Positions 1 to 7,718 of a stretch of 42,486 nt of DNA are shown here, in pieces. How positions within the stretch are numbered: the first letter of the stretch is position 1; each line of letters starts with the position of its first letter. The notes under the pieces are model-generated. The model made no database searches. It was not told where the DNA came from and saw nothing but the letters and a program-made list of their open reading frames with translations. The position numbers and the translations under genes were made by a program. This DNA comes from Frankiales bacterium (GTDB lineage Bacteria > Actinomycetota > Actinomycetes > Mycobacteriales > SCTD01): contig JAOPVP010000052.1 of NCBI GenBank assembly GCA_025966135.1, positions 1-42,486 on the forward strand, given 5' to 3'.

Positions 1-2
1 AC

Positions 3-569
3 GTGACGTTCACGTCCGGCACCCCGACGCCGACAGGTCTGAGCATCTCGGGTGGCAACGTGCAGCGCCCGGTGTATGGCAGCACGTTCACGATCCGCGG
101 GACGGCCCCGGCCGGCTCCACGGTGGTGCTGCACTTCCACAAGGCCGGCACGGCAGGCAGCGACTACAGCCTGGTCCGCTCGGTCACCGCGGCCTCCAAC
201 GGCACCTGGAGTCGTGCGATCCTGGCCAACACCGACTACCGCTACTACGCGACCGTCGGTTCGGCCACGTCGAACAACGTGCTGTTCCAGGCCCGTCCGT
301 CGGTCAACGGTGCGCTCACGCGGACCGCGGCCAAGAACAAGACGTACACCCTGACCGGTACCTCGGTGCCCGGCAGCACGGTGTACGTCCACTTCCACAA
401 GGCCGGCACAGCGGCGAGCGACTACAGCGTCGTTCGCGCAGTCAAGGCCAACAGCAGTGGCGTGTGGAGCGCCTCGTTCCTGGCTTCGGCCGACTACCGG
501 GTGTTCGCGTCGCGTGCCGCTGCTGACAGTGTCAGCGGTTACACGACCTACGTGATCCAGGCACGCTGA
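3..569 (+). CDS. C-terminal part of a secreted repeat protein (Ig-like repeats), 5' end outside window
   Basis: The reading frame is open from the left edge, so this is the tail of a longer protein. It holds two repeats of about 85-90 residues (roughly 20-97 and 103-188). Each starts with a TFTIRGT/TYTLTGT strand, continues with the shared block HFHKAGTA-x-SDYS-x-VR, and ends with a DYR-x-(Y/F)A strand. Alternating beta-strand character with Ser, Thr, Gly and Asn fits a bacterial Ig-like or stalk domain of an exported protein. I do not recognise the family and the catalytic or anchoring part is off the window. A strong hairpin terminator follows at 605-642. The GTG at position 3 is not claimed as a true start. 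Confidence 0.6.
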   Translation: MTFTSGTPTPTGLSISGGNVQRPVYGSTFTIRGTAPAGSTVVLHFHKAGTAGSDYSLVRSVTAASNGTWSRAILANTDYRYYATVGSATSNNVLFQARPSVNGALTRTAAKNKTYTLTGTSVPGSTVYVHFHKAGTAASDYSVVRAVKANSSGVWSASFLASADYRVFASRAAADSVSGYTTYVIQAR

Positions 570-604
570 CGGGCACGTCCCGCTAGCACGACCTGAACAA
601 CCAC

Positions 605-642
605 CCACTGGGGCGGTCCTCTTCGGAGGGCCGCCCCAGTGG
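605..642 (+). terminator. Intrinsic-type terminator hairpin
   Basis: A 17-bp stem (605-621 pairing with 626-642, one G-T wobble) closes on a TTCG tetraloop at 622-625. It lies 36 bp after the stop of the repeat protein. There is no long T-tract, as is usual for high-GC actinobacteria. Confidence 0.85.
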
Positions 643-675
643 CGTTCTCGCTCACGACAGGGGTAGGCACATGTC

Positions 676-1044
676 ATGCGTCGTCCCACTGCTGTCGCCC
701 TGCTGCTCCTCCTCATGCTCGCCGGTGGGTGCAGCAGCCCCTCCGGCGCCAAGCCCCCAAGGGGTGTCGCAGACGCGTCACTCGCGCCGGCCCCGGTCGC
801 CACGCTCCCAGCCCAGATCGCGGCGCTGCCCGCTTCCGCCCACTACCTGGCGAAGGCGCGCAAGGAGCTCAGCCGGGCCGACCTGGCTTCCGCGCTGTCC
901 GCGCTCGCCAAGCTCCAGGGGGTCAACGGCGCGTCGCTGACCCGGACGACGGTGCGCGTCGACGTCTCGCCGGACATCACGACGGCGCAACGCGTGGCCG
1001 TGCTGCGCCAGCTGGCCGCGATCGGCAGCGTCTCGACGGCCTGA
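676..1044 (+). CDS. Small predicted lipoprotein, unknown function
   Basis: The product has 122 residues. The N-terminus (MRRPTAVALLLLLMLAGGC) is a basic tip, a hydrophobic core and a lipobox-like LAGGC, so the mature protein would be lipid-anchored at Cys19 outside the membrane. The rest is Ala/Pro-rich and then a short alpha/beta segment (about 65-122) with a TRTTVRVDVSPDITTAQR stretch. No family is recognised. A GGGGTAGG stretch about 10 nt upstream may be the ribosome site. The gene converges on the SirB1-like gene with only 7 bp between the two stop codons. Confidence 0.65.
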   Translation: MRRPTAVALLLLLMLAGGCSSPSGAKPPRGVADASLAPAPVATLPAQIAALPASAHYLAKARKELSRADLASALSALAKLQGVNGASLTRTTVRVDVSPDITTAQRVAVLRQLAAIGSVSTA

Positions 1045-1051
1045 CGCCCGC

Positions 1052-1822
1052 TCAGTTCAGGCGCGCCCGGGCCGACCGCGCATGCCGTCGCGCAACCTCG
1101 GCCTCGGTGTCGTCGATCGGATCCACCAGCGAGGCGTACTCCTCCAGCTCCCGCGCGCCACCGGCGTGATCCCCGAGCCGCACCAGCAGCTCGCCACGCT
1201 CGCGACGCAATCCCACCGGGTGGTGGGGGAGCAGCAGCGAGAGTTCGGTGGCCCACAACTGGGTGCGGGCCGTCTCGAGCGAGCGCGCGTGGCGGGCGGT
1301 GAGCGCCCGCACGTTGGTCAGCAGCCGCAGCAACAGGTCCACCGGCTGCAGCACCGGCTCGGACGGCGCCTCCGCAAGCCGGCCACCGTGGAACGGGTCG
1401 ACCACCACGTGCTCATCGAGCGGGTCGCCCACGCACACCAGGACGTGCCCGGGAAGACCCAGCGGTACGGCGACGAGGTCCAGGCGGGCCGCCACCTCGC
1501 ACCAGACCACCGACAGCAGGATCGGCAGGCCGCGGCCCCGGCGCAGCACCTCGTGCAGCAACGACGACCGCACATCGTCGTAGTCGGCGGCGGATCCCGC
1601 GAACCCGGCCCGCTCGCCCAGGGCCACCCGCAGTCCCTCAGCCGGCCCCAGCCGGGAGACAAGCGGACGGGCCGTGGCGGCCAGGGTGTCCAGCACGGCG
1701 AGCGAGGCGTCGAGGTCCAGGTCAGGCTCGGACTCGCACCCGACGAGCAGGCAGGCCAGGCCCACGTCGACAGGGTCGGATCGGACCAGCTCGGCGAACC
1801 GGGCGCGTGAGGCAGCGGTCAC
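1052..1822 (-). CDS. SirB1 / transglutaminase-like family protein
   Basis: The product has about 256 residues. The N-terminal half carries the SirB1 (COG2912) layout: a helical segment, then the core RGRGLPILLSVVWCEVAARL with a candidate nucleophile Cys, then LPGHVLVCVGD and the VVDPFHGG block with His and Asp of a transglutaminase-like triad. The C-terminal third is helical and TPR-like (RERGELLVRLGDHAGGARELEEY). I chose GTG at 1822 because it overlaps the upstream stop codon as GTGA, implying coupled translation; a longer frame to 1933 exists but lacks family similarity. The enzymatic role of actinobacterial members is not established. Confidence 0.75.
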   Translation of the reverse strand: MTAASRARFAELVRSDPVDVGLACLLVGCESEPDLDLDASLAVLDTLAATARPLVSRLGPAEGLRVALGERAGFAGSAADYDDVRSSLLHEVLRRGRGLPILLSVVWCEVAARLDLVAVPLGLPGHVLVCVGDPLDEHVVVDPFHGGRLAEAPSEPVLQPVDLLLRLLTNVRALTARHARSLETARTQLWATELSLLLPHHPVGLRRERGELLVRLGDHAGGARELEEYASLVDPIDDTEAEVARRHARSARARLN

Positions 1823-2064
1823 CGGCGACGTTCCGGCGGGGGCGGGATGCGCTTGGCGGCCACGACCTCGCCCTCCCGGGTCTCGACGACAGAACCGTCC
1901 CGACGCCGGATCCGGACCACCCCGTCCGCCCATGACAGCAGGTCGCCCAGGACGTCGCCGTACCCGCCCTCCGGGAGCGTACGACGGAGCGAAACCCGCA
2001 TGCCGGCGTCCCCTGGGCCCACGTCGCGCGTGAACCTCACCCCGGGTGGGCGCGACGAGTCCAT
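1819..2064 (-). CDS. Stand-alone SH3-like protein resembling the N-terminal domain of Rv0428c-type acetyltransferases
   Basis: The product has 81 residues. Its core (GMRVSLRRTLPEGGYGDVLGDLL, then VVRIRRRDGSVVETREGEVVAAKRIPP) is a compact beta-barrel pattern. In many actinobacteria this barrel precedes a GNAT acetyltransferase domain, ending in the typical VVAAKR-x-PP. Here the protein stops right after the barrel in ERRR, so no acetyltransferase follows. The stop overlaps the start of the SirB1-like gene (GTGA), so the two form a coupled minus-strand pair. It is divergent from fdxA with 65 bp between starts. The family assignment is from memory of the motif; function unknown. Confidence 0.6.
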   Translation of the reverse strand: MDSSRPPGVRFTRDVGPGDAGMRVSLRRTLPEGGYGDVLGDLLSWADGVVRIRRRDGSVVETREGEVVAAKRIPPPPERRR

Positions 2065-2129
2065 GGCTGGGAGACTACGTGCGCAACTCGTGCCCTGAGT
2101 GGCATGTAACCGTGAAAGGAAGCCCAGCA

Positions 2130-2471
2130 GTGACCTACGTGATCGCCGAGCCCTGTGTCGACGTCAAGGACAAGGCGTGCATCGAGGAGTGTCCGGTCGA
2201 CTGCATCTACGAGGGCAAGCGCTCGCTGTACATCCACCCCGACGAGTGCGTGGACTGCGGTGCCTGCGAGCCCGTCTGCCCGGTCGAGGCCATCTACTAC
2301 GAGGACGACACCCCCGCGCAGTGGAAGGACTACTACCGCGCCAACGTCGACTTCTTCACGGAGACCACCAGCATCGGCAGCCCCGGTGGCGCGTCGAAGG
2401 TCGGCCCGGTCGACCTCGACCACCCGGTCGTCATGGCCGTGCCGCTCGGCAAGAACACCGAGGGCGTCTGA
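2130..2471 (+). CDS. fdxA: 7Fe ferredoxin (3Fe-4S plus 4Fe-4S)
   Basis: The product has 113 residues and is a cytoplasmic low-potential electron carrier. Cysteines sit at 9, 17, 21, 40, 43, 46 and 50, in the same order as in Azotobacter ferredoxin I. By that pattern C9, C17 and C50 bind the 3Fe-4S cluster, and C21, C40, C43 and C46 bind the 4Fe-4S cluster; an extra Cys25 is present, as in the family. The long C-terminal tail is typical of actinobacterial FdxA. GTG at 2130 is chosen because GAAAGGA lies 9 nt upstream and the product then begins TYVIAEPC, as in homologues. It is followed 2 bp later by dapC, a common pairing in actinobacteria. Confidence 0.95.
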   Translation: MTYVIAEPCVDVKDKACIEECPVDCIYEGKRSLYIHPDECVDCGACEPVCPVEAIYYEDDTPAQWKDYYRANVDFFTETTSIGSPGGASKVGPVDLDHPVVMAVPLGKNTEGV

Positions 2472-2473
2472 CG

Positions 2474-3571
2474 GTGCAGGGCTGGGCGGCACGGGCACGG
2501 CTGCCCGAGTTCCCCTGGGACCGCCTGGTCCCGTACGGCGACACCGCGCGCTCCCACGCGGACGGCATCGTCGACCTGTCCATCGGTACTCCGGTCGACC
2601 CGACGCCCGTCGTGGTGCAGGAGGCGCTGAAGGCTGCCGCGGACGCGCCGGGGTACCCGTTGACGATCGGCTCCCCGGCGCTGCGCGCAGCGCTCGTCAC
2701 CTGGAGCGCTCGGCGGCTCGGTGCCGAGGTGACCGAGGCGAACGTGCTGCCCAGCATCGGCAGCAAGGAGCTGGTCGCGCTGCTGCCCTCGTTGCTGGGC
2801 CTGAGCGGGCAGAAGATCCTCATCCCGGCGCTGGCCTACCCGACCTACGACGCGGGCGCGCGGCTCGCCGGCTGCGAACCGGTGCCGACCGACGACCCGA
2901 CCGCACACGACCCGGCAGGCGTCGGGCTGGTGTGGGTCAACAGCCCGAGCAACCCCACGGGTGAGGTGCTCTCGACCGAGCGGCTCACGGCCATCGTCGA
3001 GTGGGGCCGCCGGCACGGGGTCCTGGTGGCCTCCGACGAGTGCTACCTCGAGCTCGGCTGGGACGTCGAGCCGGTGTCGGTCCTCCACCCCTCGGTCAGC
3101 GGCTCGAGCGTGGACGGCGTGCTGGCCCTGCACTCGCTGTCCAAGCGCTCCAACCTGGCCGGCTACCGGGCCGGTTTCGCCGTCGGCGACGCCACCGCCG
3201 TCCGGCTGGTCATCGAGGCCCGTAAGCACATCGGGCTGCTCCCGCCGGCCCCCGTGCAGGCGGCGACCGTCGCGGCGCTCGCCGACGACACGCACGTCGC
3301 CGCGCAGAGGGACCGGTACCGCGCCCGCCGTGAGGCGCTGCGCACCGCGGTCGAGAAGGCCGGCTTCAAGGTCGAGCACTCCGAAGCCGGGCTGTACCTC
3401 TGGTGCACCCGCGACGAGGACTGCTGGGAGACCGTGTCCTGGCTGGCCCTCAGGGGCATCCTGGTCGCGCCAGGGGCCTTCTACGGGGCGGCCGGGTCCC
3501 GGCACATCCGGATGGCGCTGACCGCGACCGACGAACGCGTGGCCGCCGCCGTCGAGCGCCTCACCGCCTGA
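2474..3571 (+). CDS. dapC: N-succinyldiaminopimelate aminotransferase (PLP class I/II)
   Basis: The product has 365 residues. It would convert N-succinyl-2-amino-6-ketopimelate to N-succinyl-L,L-diaminopimelate with glutamate as amino donor, in lysine and peptidoglycan precursor synthesis. Fold-type I aminotransferase motifs are present: NSPSNPTGEVLS, SDECYLEL and the PLP-binding lysine (Lys224) in SLSKRSNLAGYRAGF. GTG at 2474 gives the family N-terminus (GWAARARLPEFPWDRL). The gene starts 2 bp after fdxA and is followed by dapD and dapE, which fixes the pathway role better than sequence alone could. A dispersed palindrome follows the stop at 3598-3639. Confidence 0.92.
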   Translation: MQGWAARARLPEFPWDRLVPYGDTARSHADGIVDLSIGTPVDPTPVVVQEALKAAADAPGYPLTIGSPALRAALVTWSARRLGAEVTEANVLPSIGSKELVALLPSLLGLSGQKILIPALAYPTYDAGARLAGCEPVPTDDPTAHDPAGVGLVWVNSPSNPTGEVLSTERLTAIVEWGRRHGVLVASDECYLELGWDVEPVSVLHPSVSGSSVDGVLALHSLSKRSNLAGYRAGFAVGDATAVRLVIEARKHIGLLPPAPVQAATVAALADDTHVAAQRDRYRARREALRTAVEKAGFKVEHSEAGLYLWCTRDEDCWETVSWLALRGILVAPGAFYGAAGSRHIRMALTATDERVAAAVERLTA

Positions 3572-3597
3572 CCACGCAGCCCCCTCTGTGCTGCCTT

Positions 3598-3639
3598 TGC
3601 GGAAGGTCCACCGCGCTCTACCACGGTAGATCTTCCGCA
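3598..3639. repeat. Imperfect palindrome, family A copy 1 (TTTGCGGAAG type)
   Basis: The arms 3598-3616 and 3621-3639 both begin, read inwards, with TGCGGAAG. The inner parts pair with one wobble and a few mismatches around a TCTA loop. The same arm sequence recurs in a better-preserved copy at 8850-8895. It lies in the 139-bp gap between dapC and dapD and could act as a terminator, a REP-like element, or both. Confidence 0.65.
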
Positions 3640-3697
3640 CATCTGACCCGGGCGCGGCCGAGCGGTGCACGCCGATGATCGGCTTCGGGCGGCTCGG

Positions 3698-3703
3698 TAG
3701 GGT
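3698..3703 (+). promoter_or_regulatory. Candidate -10 box for leaderless dapD mRNA
   Basis: TAGGGT fits the actinobacterial TANNNT -10 pattern. It ends 7 nt before the dapD ATG, so transcription would start at or beside the start codon. No clear -35 is visible. Confidence 0.5.
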
Positions 3704-3710
3704 CACGGGC

Positions 3711-4532
3711 ATGACCGACAGCCCGATCAGCCCCGTCGTCGACGAGCTCTGGGAGCGCCGCGCCGACCTCACACCTGACGACCTCGACGCCCGCAAGGAA
3801 GTCGTCGCCGCCGTCGACCTGCTGGACACCGGCGTGGCCCGGGTGGCCCAAGTCGTCGATGACGAGGTGGTCGTCGACGAGCGGGCGAAGCGGGCGATCC
3901 TGCTGAGCTTCAAGGTGCTGCCGATGGTCGAGGGCAGCAACGGTGGCTTCTACGTGCACGACCGGGTGCCGCTGAAGACGACCTTCGACGGCGTGCGGGT
4001 GGTCGCGGGTGCCATCGCCCGTTGGGGCTCGTACTTCGAGCCGGGCGTCGTCCTCATGCCGAGCTACACCAACATCGGTGGGTACGTCGGCGCCGGTTCC
4101 ATGGTCGACACCTGGGCGACGGTGGGGTCCTGCGCGCAGATTGGCCGGAATGTCCACCTATCCGGTGGGGTCGGCATCGGCGGTGTCCTCGAGCCGCCGC
4201 AGGCCGCCCCCGTCGTCATCGAGGACGACGCCTTCATCGGCAGCCGTTCGATGGTGGTCGAAGGGGCGCGCGTGCGGGCCGGGGCCAAGCTCGGCGCCGG
4301 AGTCATCCTGACCAGCAGCACCCGGGTCTTCGAGGCCGAGACGGGCAAGGAGCTCGACCGTGGCGTTGCTCCCGAACGAGCTGTCTGCGTCGGCTCTTCG
4401 CGGGTGAAGTCCTTTGCCGGTGGGGATTTCGGCCTCCCCTGCATGCTGGTGCTGCGCTACCTCGACAAGGGCCAGGAGCACGACAAGCTGGCGCTCAACG
4501 ACATCCTCCGCGAGCACGGCGTCGCGCCCTGA
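3711..4532 (+). CDS. dapD: Tetrahydrodipicolinate N-succinyltransferase, E. coli-type
   Basis: The product has 273 residues (E. coli DapD has 274). It transfers succinyl from succinyl-CoA to tetrahydrodipicolinate. The left-handed beta-helix core is clear: [44 protein letters not shown] and VVEGARV. These are the motifs of the proteobacterial/E. coli class, not of the roughly 317-residue DapD class of Mycobacterium and Corynebacterium. ATG at 3711 is preferred to an earlier in-frame ATG at 3675 because it follows a -10-like TAGGGT by 7 nt and matches family length. The stop overlaps the dapE ATG by one base (TGATG). Confidence 0.93.
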   Translation: MTDSPISPVVDELWERRADLTPDDLDARKEVVAAVDLLDTGVARVAQVVDDEVVVDERAKRAILLSFKVLPMVEGSNGGFYVHDRVPLKTTFDGVRVVAGAIARWGSYFEPGVVLMPSYTNIGGYVGAGSMVDTWATVGSCAQIGRNVHLSGGVGIGGVLEPPQAAPVVIEDDAFIGSRSMVVEGARVRAGAKLGAGVILTSSTRVFEAETGKELDRGVAPERAVCVGSSRVKSFAGGDFGLPCMLVLRYLDKGQEHDKLALNDILREHGVAP

Positions 4533-5584
4533 TGCTCGACCTGGCAGGCGATCCGGTCGCGCTGACGGCTGCTCTCGTGGACGTCGAGAGCGTGTCGGGC
4601 GACGAGGCTCGTCTCGCCGGTCTGGTCGAGGAAGCGCTGCAGGCCGTCCCGCACCTGACGGTCGACCGCGACGGCAACAACGTCGTGGCGCGGACCCAGC
4701 TGGGTCGCGACCGCCGGGTGCTGCTGGCCGGTCACCTCGACACCGTCCCGACGGCGGACAACCTGCCCAGCCGCCGCGACGCCGACCTGCTCTACGGGTG
4801 CGGCACCAGCGACATGAAGAGCGGCGACGCGGTGCTGCTGCACCTGGCGGCCACGCTGGCCTCACCGGCGTACGACCTGACGTTCGTGCTCTATGACAAC
4901 GAAGAGGTCGCGGCGGAGAAGAACGGCCTGAAGGGGCTCGTCGAAGCGCACCGGGAGTGGCTCGACGCCGACCTCGCGATCCTCATGGAACCGACCGACG
5001 GGAAGGTCGAAGCAGGTTGCCAAGGCACCCTGCGGGTCGACATCCCGCTGACCGGCAAGCGGGCCCACAGTGCCCGCAGCTGGCTGGGGGTCAACGCGAT
5101 CCACGCCGCCGCGCCCGTGCTGCAGACGCTCAAGGGCTACGTGGCGCGTGACGTCGAGATCGACGGCTGCGTCTACCGCGAGGGGCTGCAGGCCGTCCGG
5201 ATCGGGGGCGGCCTCGCGGGCAACGTCGTACCGGACTCGTGCGTGGTGACGGTCAACTTCCGCTTCGCACCGGACCGCTCGCAAGAGCAGGCGCTGCAGC
5301 ACGTCCGTGAGGTCTTCGAGGGGTACGACGTCAGCCTCACCGACTCGTCCGGAGGGGCGCTCCCGGGCCTCACTGCGCCGGCCGCGCAGCACTTCGTGCA
5401 GGCCGTCGGGGAGGTGCCGGTCGCGAAGTACGGCTGGACCGACGTGGCCCGCTTCGCAGCGCTGGGGATCCCGGCGCTGAACTACGGGCCAGGGGACCCC
5501 AACCTCGCGCACACCCGCGAGGAGAGCGTGGACGTCCGCCAGATCACCCGGGCCACTGATCTGCTGCGCGGATACCTGAGCTGA
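4532..5584 (+). CDS. dapE: Succinyl-diaminopimelate desuccinylase (M20 metallopeptidase family)
   Basis: The product has 350 residues. It hydrolyses N-succinyl-L,L-diaminopimelate to L,L-diaminopimelate and succinate in the cytoplasm. Dizinc ligands and catalytic residues of M20 enzymes are in place: His68 in GHLDTVP, Asp94 in GTSDMKSG, Glu124-Glu125 in YDNEEVA, Glu153 in LMEPTDG, and a late His in NLAHTREE. The dimerisation lid with [10 protein letters not shown] (His179) is present. The start overlaps dapD, so the two are translationally coupled. Together with dapC and dapD it covers the three consecutive succinylase steps. A hairpin terminator follows at 5616-5646. Confidence 0.94.
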   Translation: MLDLAGDPVALTAALVDVESVSGDEARLAGLVEEALQAVPHLTVDRDGNNVVARTQLGRDRRVLLAGHLDTVPTADNLPSRRDADLLYGCGTSDMKSGDAVLLHLAATLASPAYDLTFVLYDNEEVAAEKNGLKGLVEAHREWLDADLAILMEPTDGKVEAGCQGTLRVDIPLTGKRAHSARSWLGVNAIHAAAPVLQTLKGYVARDVEIDGCVYREGLQAVRIGGGLAGNVVPDSCVVTVNFRFAPDRSQEQALQHVREVFEGYDVSLTDSSGGALPGLTAPAAQHFVQAVGEVPVAKYGWTDVARFAALGIPALNYGPGDPNLAHTREESVDVRQITRATDLLRGYLS

Positions 5585-5615
5585 CAGTTGAGCTGACAGG
5601 GTCAACTCAGGCGCG

Positions 5616-5646
5616 GAGGGGTACGGAGGCGACCGCCGTACCCCTC
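5616..5646 (+). terminator. Terminator hairpin after dapE
   Basis: A perfect 11-bp stem (5616-5626 with 5636-5646) has a 9-nt loop. It lies 31 bp after the dapE stop and just before the ribosome site of the next gene. Confidence 0.7.
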
Positions 5647-5663
5647 GTTCTGAAGGAGATCTC

Positions 5664-6221
5664 ATGTCTGCGGAGCTGTCCGGTAAGACCATCGCCTTCC
5701 TCGTCGCCCCCGAGGGCGTCGAGGAGGTCGAGCTGACCGAGCCGTGGAAGGCCGTCGAGCAAGCGGGCGGGACCCCGCGTCTCGTCTCCACGCAGGAAGG
5801 CAAGATCCAGGCGTTCCACCACCTCGACAAGGGCGACGTCTTCCTTGTCGACGAGACCGTCGACGCGGTCGACCCCGCCGCGTTCGACGCCATCGTGCTG
5901 CCCGGCGGGGTGGCCAACCCCGACATCCTGCGCACCGTGCCGGCTGCCGTGCAGTTCGCCAAGGCGTTCTTCGACGCCGGCAAACCCGTTGCCGCCATCT
6001 GCCACGCGCCCTGGACCCTCGTCGAGGCGGATGTGGTGCGGGGACGGCGGATGACCAGCTGGCCGTCGCTGCGGACCGACATCCGCAACGCGGGTGGCGA
6101 CTGGGTCGACGAGGAGGTCGTCGTGGACCGCACAGGAAGGGCGCCGCTGGTCACCAGCCGCAAGCCGGCCGACCTGCCGTCGTTCAACCGGACCCTGCTG
6201 GAGGTGTTCGCCGCGCCCTGA
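5664..6221 (+). CDS. DJ-1/PfpI family protein (type 1 glutamine amidotransferase-like)
   Basis: The product has 185 residues and spans one DJ-1/PfpI domain. The nucleophile elbow AAICHAPWTLVEADVVRG places Cys113 followed by His114, and the N-terminal EGVEEVEL supplies the partner acidic residue of the family. The closest recognised subgroup is the PfpI/YhbO type (VLPGGVANPDILR, then MTSWPSLRTDIRNAGGDWVDE), whose members are described as deglycase or protease-like stress proteins; the exact activity cannot be read here. A very strong AAGGAGAT ribosome site ends 4 nt before the ATG. It appears monocistronic between the dapE terminator and the LOG-gene promoter. Confidence 0.88.
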   Translation: MSAELSGKTIAFLVAPEGVEEVELTEPWKAVEQAGGTPRLVSTQEGKIQAFHHLDKGDVFLVDETVDAVDPAAFDAIVLPGGVANPDILRTVPAAVQFAKAFFDAGKPVAAICHAPWTLVEADVVRGRRMTSWPSLRTDIRNAGGDWVDEEVVVDRTGRAPLVTSRKPADLPSFNRTLLEVFAAP

Positions 6222-6257
6222 CTCGGCGGACAGCACCTGTGCGACGCCGCTGCCAGC

Positions 6258-6263
6258 TACGTT
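6258..6263 (+). promoter_or_regulatory. Candidate -10 box for leaderless LOG-family gene
   Basis: TACGTT ends 6 nt before the GTG start at 6270, and no ribosome site separate from the start is seen. Confidence 0.5.
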
Positions 6264-6269
6264 CGGGGG

Positions 6270-7091
6270 GTGAACGAGGACAGCAGGCGAGATGACGAGC
6301 GTGAGTCCGTCGAGGCCAACGCCGCGGCCCAGGGTTCATCCACCGCGACGCCGGCGGAGCGACAGGAAGGGCCGGTTCGCCGGCGTGGGCGCCAGGTCAA
6401 GCTCAGCACCACCGACCAGCGGCTGCTCGACAACCGCGGTCCCACCGACTGGGTCCACACCGACCCGTGGCGGGTCCTGCGGATCCAGTCCGAGTTCGTG
6501 GAGGGCTTCGGCATGCTCGCCGAGCTCCCGAAGGCCATCACCGTCTTCGGCTCGGCCCGCACCGACAGCTCCAACCCGTTCTACGCCCAGGCGGAGCAAC
6601 TCGGCCGCGAGCTGACCGAAGCCGGGTACGCCGTGATCACCGGTGGCGGGCCAGGGATCATGGAGGCCGCCAACAAGGGCTGCCACGAGGCCGGCGGCAC
6701 GTCGGTCGGGCTCGGCATCGAGCTGCCCTTCGAGCAGGGCATGAACGACTACGTCGACCTCGGGATGGTCTTCCGCTACTTCTTCGCCCGCAAGACCTGC
6801 TTCCTCAAGTACTCCATCGGCTATGTCGCCTTCCCCGGCGGCTACGGCACTCTCGACGAGATCTTCGAGGCCGTCACGATGATCCAGACCGGGAAGATCA
6901 CGAACTTCCCGCTGGTGCTGTTCGGGACCGCGTTCTGGACCCCGATGCTGGACTGGATCAAGGGCACGCTGCTGGCGGACGCCACGATCAGTCCCGGGGA
7001 CCTCGACCTGTTCACCCTCACCGACGACGTCGACGAGGCGGTGCGGGTCATCAAGCAAGCGGAGCGCGACACGTTTGCCCTGGACGACTGA
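6270..7091 (+). CDS. LOG family protein (TIGR00730 type, Rossmann fold)
   Basis: The product has 273 residues. Residues 1-45 are polar and likely disordered. The LOG domain (about 85-265) has the nucleotide motif GGGPGIMEAANKGCHEAGG (from 125) and the signature PGGYGTLDE (189-197), with Arg-Lys in FFARKTC. LOG proteins split nucleoside 5'-monophosphates into base and ribose 5-phosphate; some members make free cytokinins. The domain TDWVHTDPWRVLRIQSEFVEGF just before it is typical of the actinobacterial group usually next to dapE, as here. The next gene, a second LOG protein, begins at the base after this stop. Confidence 0.88.
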   Translation: MNEDSRRDDERESVEANAAAQGSSTATPAERQEGPVRRRGRQVKLSTTDQRLLDNRGPTDWVHTDPWRVLRIQSEFVEGFGMLAELPKAITVFGSARTDSSNPFYAQAEQLGRELTEAGYAVITGGGPGIMEAANKGCHEAGGTSVGLGIELPFEQGMNDYVDLGMVFRYFFARKTCFLKYSIGYVAFPGGYGTLDEIFEAVTMIQTGKITNFPLVLFGTAFWTPMLDWIKGTLLADATISPGDLDLFTLTDDVDEAVRVIKQAERDTFALDD

Positions 7092-7697
7092 GTGGCCGCG
7101 ATCTGCGTCTTTTGCGCCTCCTCCACCCGCATCGACGGGGTGTACGTCGCGCTGGCTCGCGAGGTAGGAACCGAGCTGGCCCGGCGAGGGCACACGCTGG
7201 TCAGCGGTGGTGGGGCGCTGTCGTGCATGGGAGCGGTGGCCGAGGCCGCACGGGCCGGAGGCGCCCACACCCTCGGCGTGATACCGCAGGCGCTGCTCGA
7301 GCTCGAGGTCGGTGACCAGGCGGCCCACGAGCTGGTGGTCGTGGACGACATGCGGGTGCGCAAGGGCATCATGGACGCGCGCGCGGATGCGTTCCTGACG
7401 CTCCCCGGGGGGCTGGGGACGCTCGAGGAGCTTGCCGAGGTCTGGACGTCACGGTTTCTCGGCATGCACACCAAGCCGGTGGTCGCGCTGGATCTCGACG
7501 GCCTGTGGGCGCCGCTCCGGGCGCAGGTGGACCTCATGGTCGAGCGGGGCTTCGTGCGCCCCGAGGCGGCCGCGGCGCTGCAGTGGGCCGGCTCGGTGGC
7601 GGAGGCCTTCGACCTGGTCGAGGCGGGGATCGCTGACCCCGTCAGGCTGGTGCCCACCCTCGACGAGGAGCTCGAGGCCGACCCGTCCTCCCTGTGA
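7092..7697 (+). CDS. Second LOG family protein
   Basis: The product has 201 residues. It is a shorter, complete LOG protein: ICVFCASS strand, GGGALSCMGAVAEAA, the catalytic MRVRK (87-91) and PGGLGTLEE (105-113). It resembles single-domain bacterial phosphoribohydrolases (Rv1205-like) more than its upstream neighbour, so the pair is probably an old paralogy or two subfamilies rather than a recent duplication. GTG at 7092 directly abuts the preceding TGA, so the two are one operon. The C-terminal 30 residues are acidic and variable. Confidence 0.86.
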   Translation: MAAICVFCASSTRIDGVYVALAREVGTELARRGHTLVSGGGALSCMGAVAEAARAGGAHTLGVIPQALLELEVGDQAAHELVVVDDMRVRKGIMDARADAFLTLPGGLGTLEELAEVWTSRFLGMHTKPVVALDLDGLWAPLRAQVDLMVERGFVRPEAAAALQWAGSVAEAFDLVEAGIADPVRLVPTLDEELEADPSSL

Positions 7698-7718
7698 CGG
7701 GCAGGGCTCCGTGCAACC

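Noticed and set aside
2333..3940. Long minus-strand ORF (535 codons) opposite fdxA-dapC-dapD
   Set aside because: It lies antisense to three well-recognised genes, has no recognisable family, and its composition (Arg/Gly/Val/Asp-rich) is what high-GC complementary frames give.
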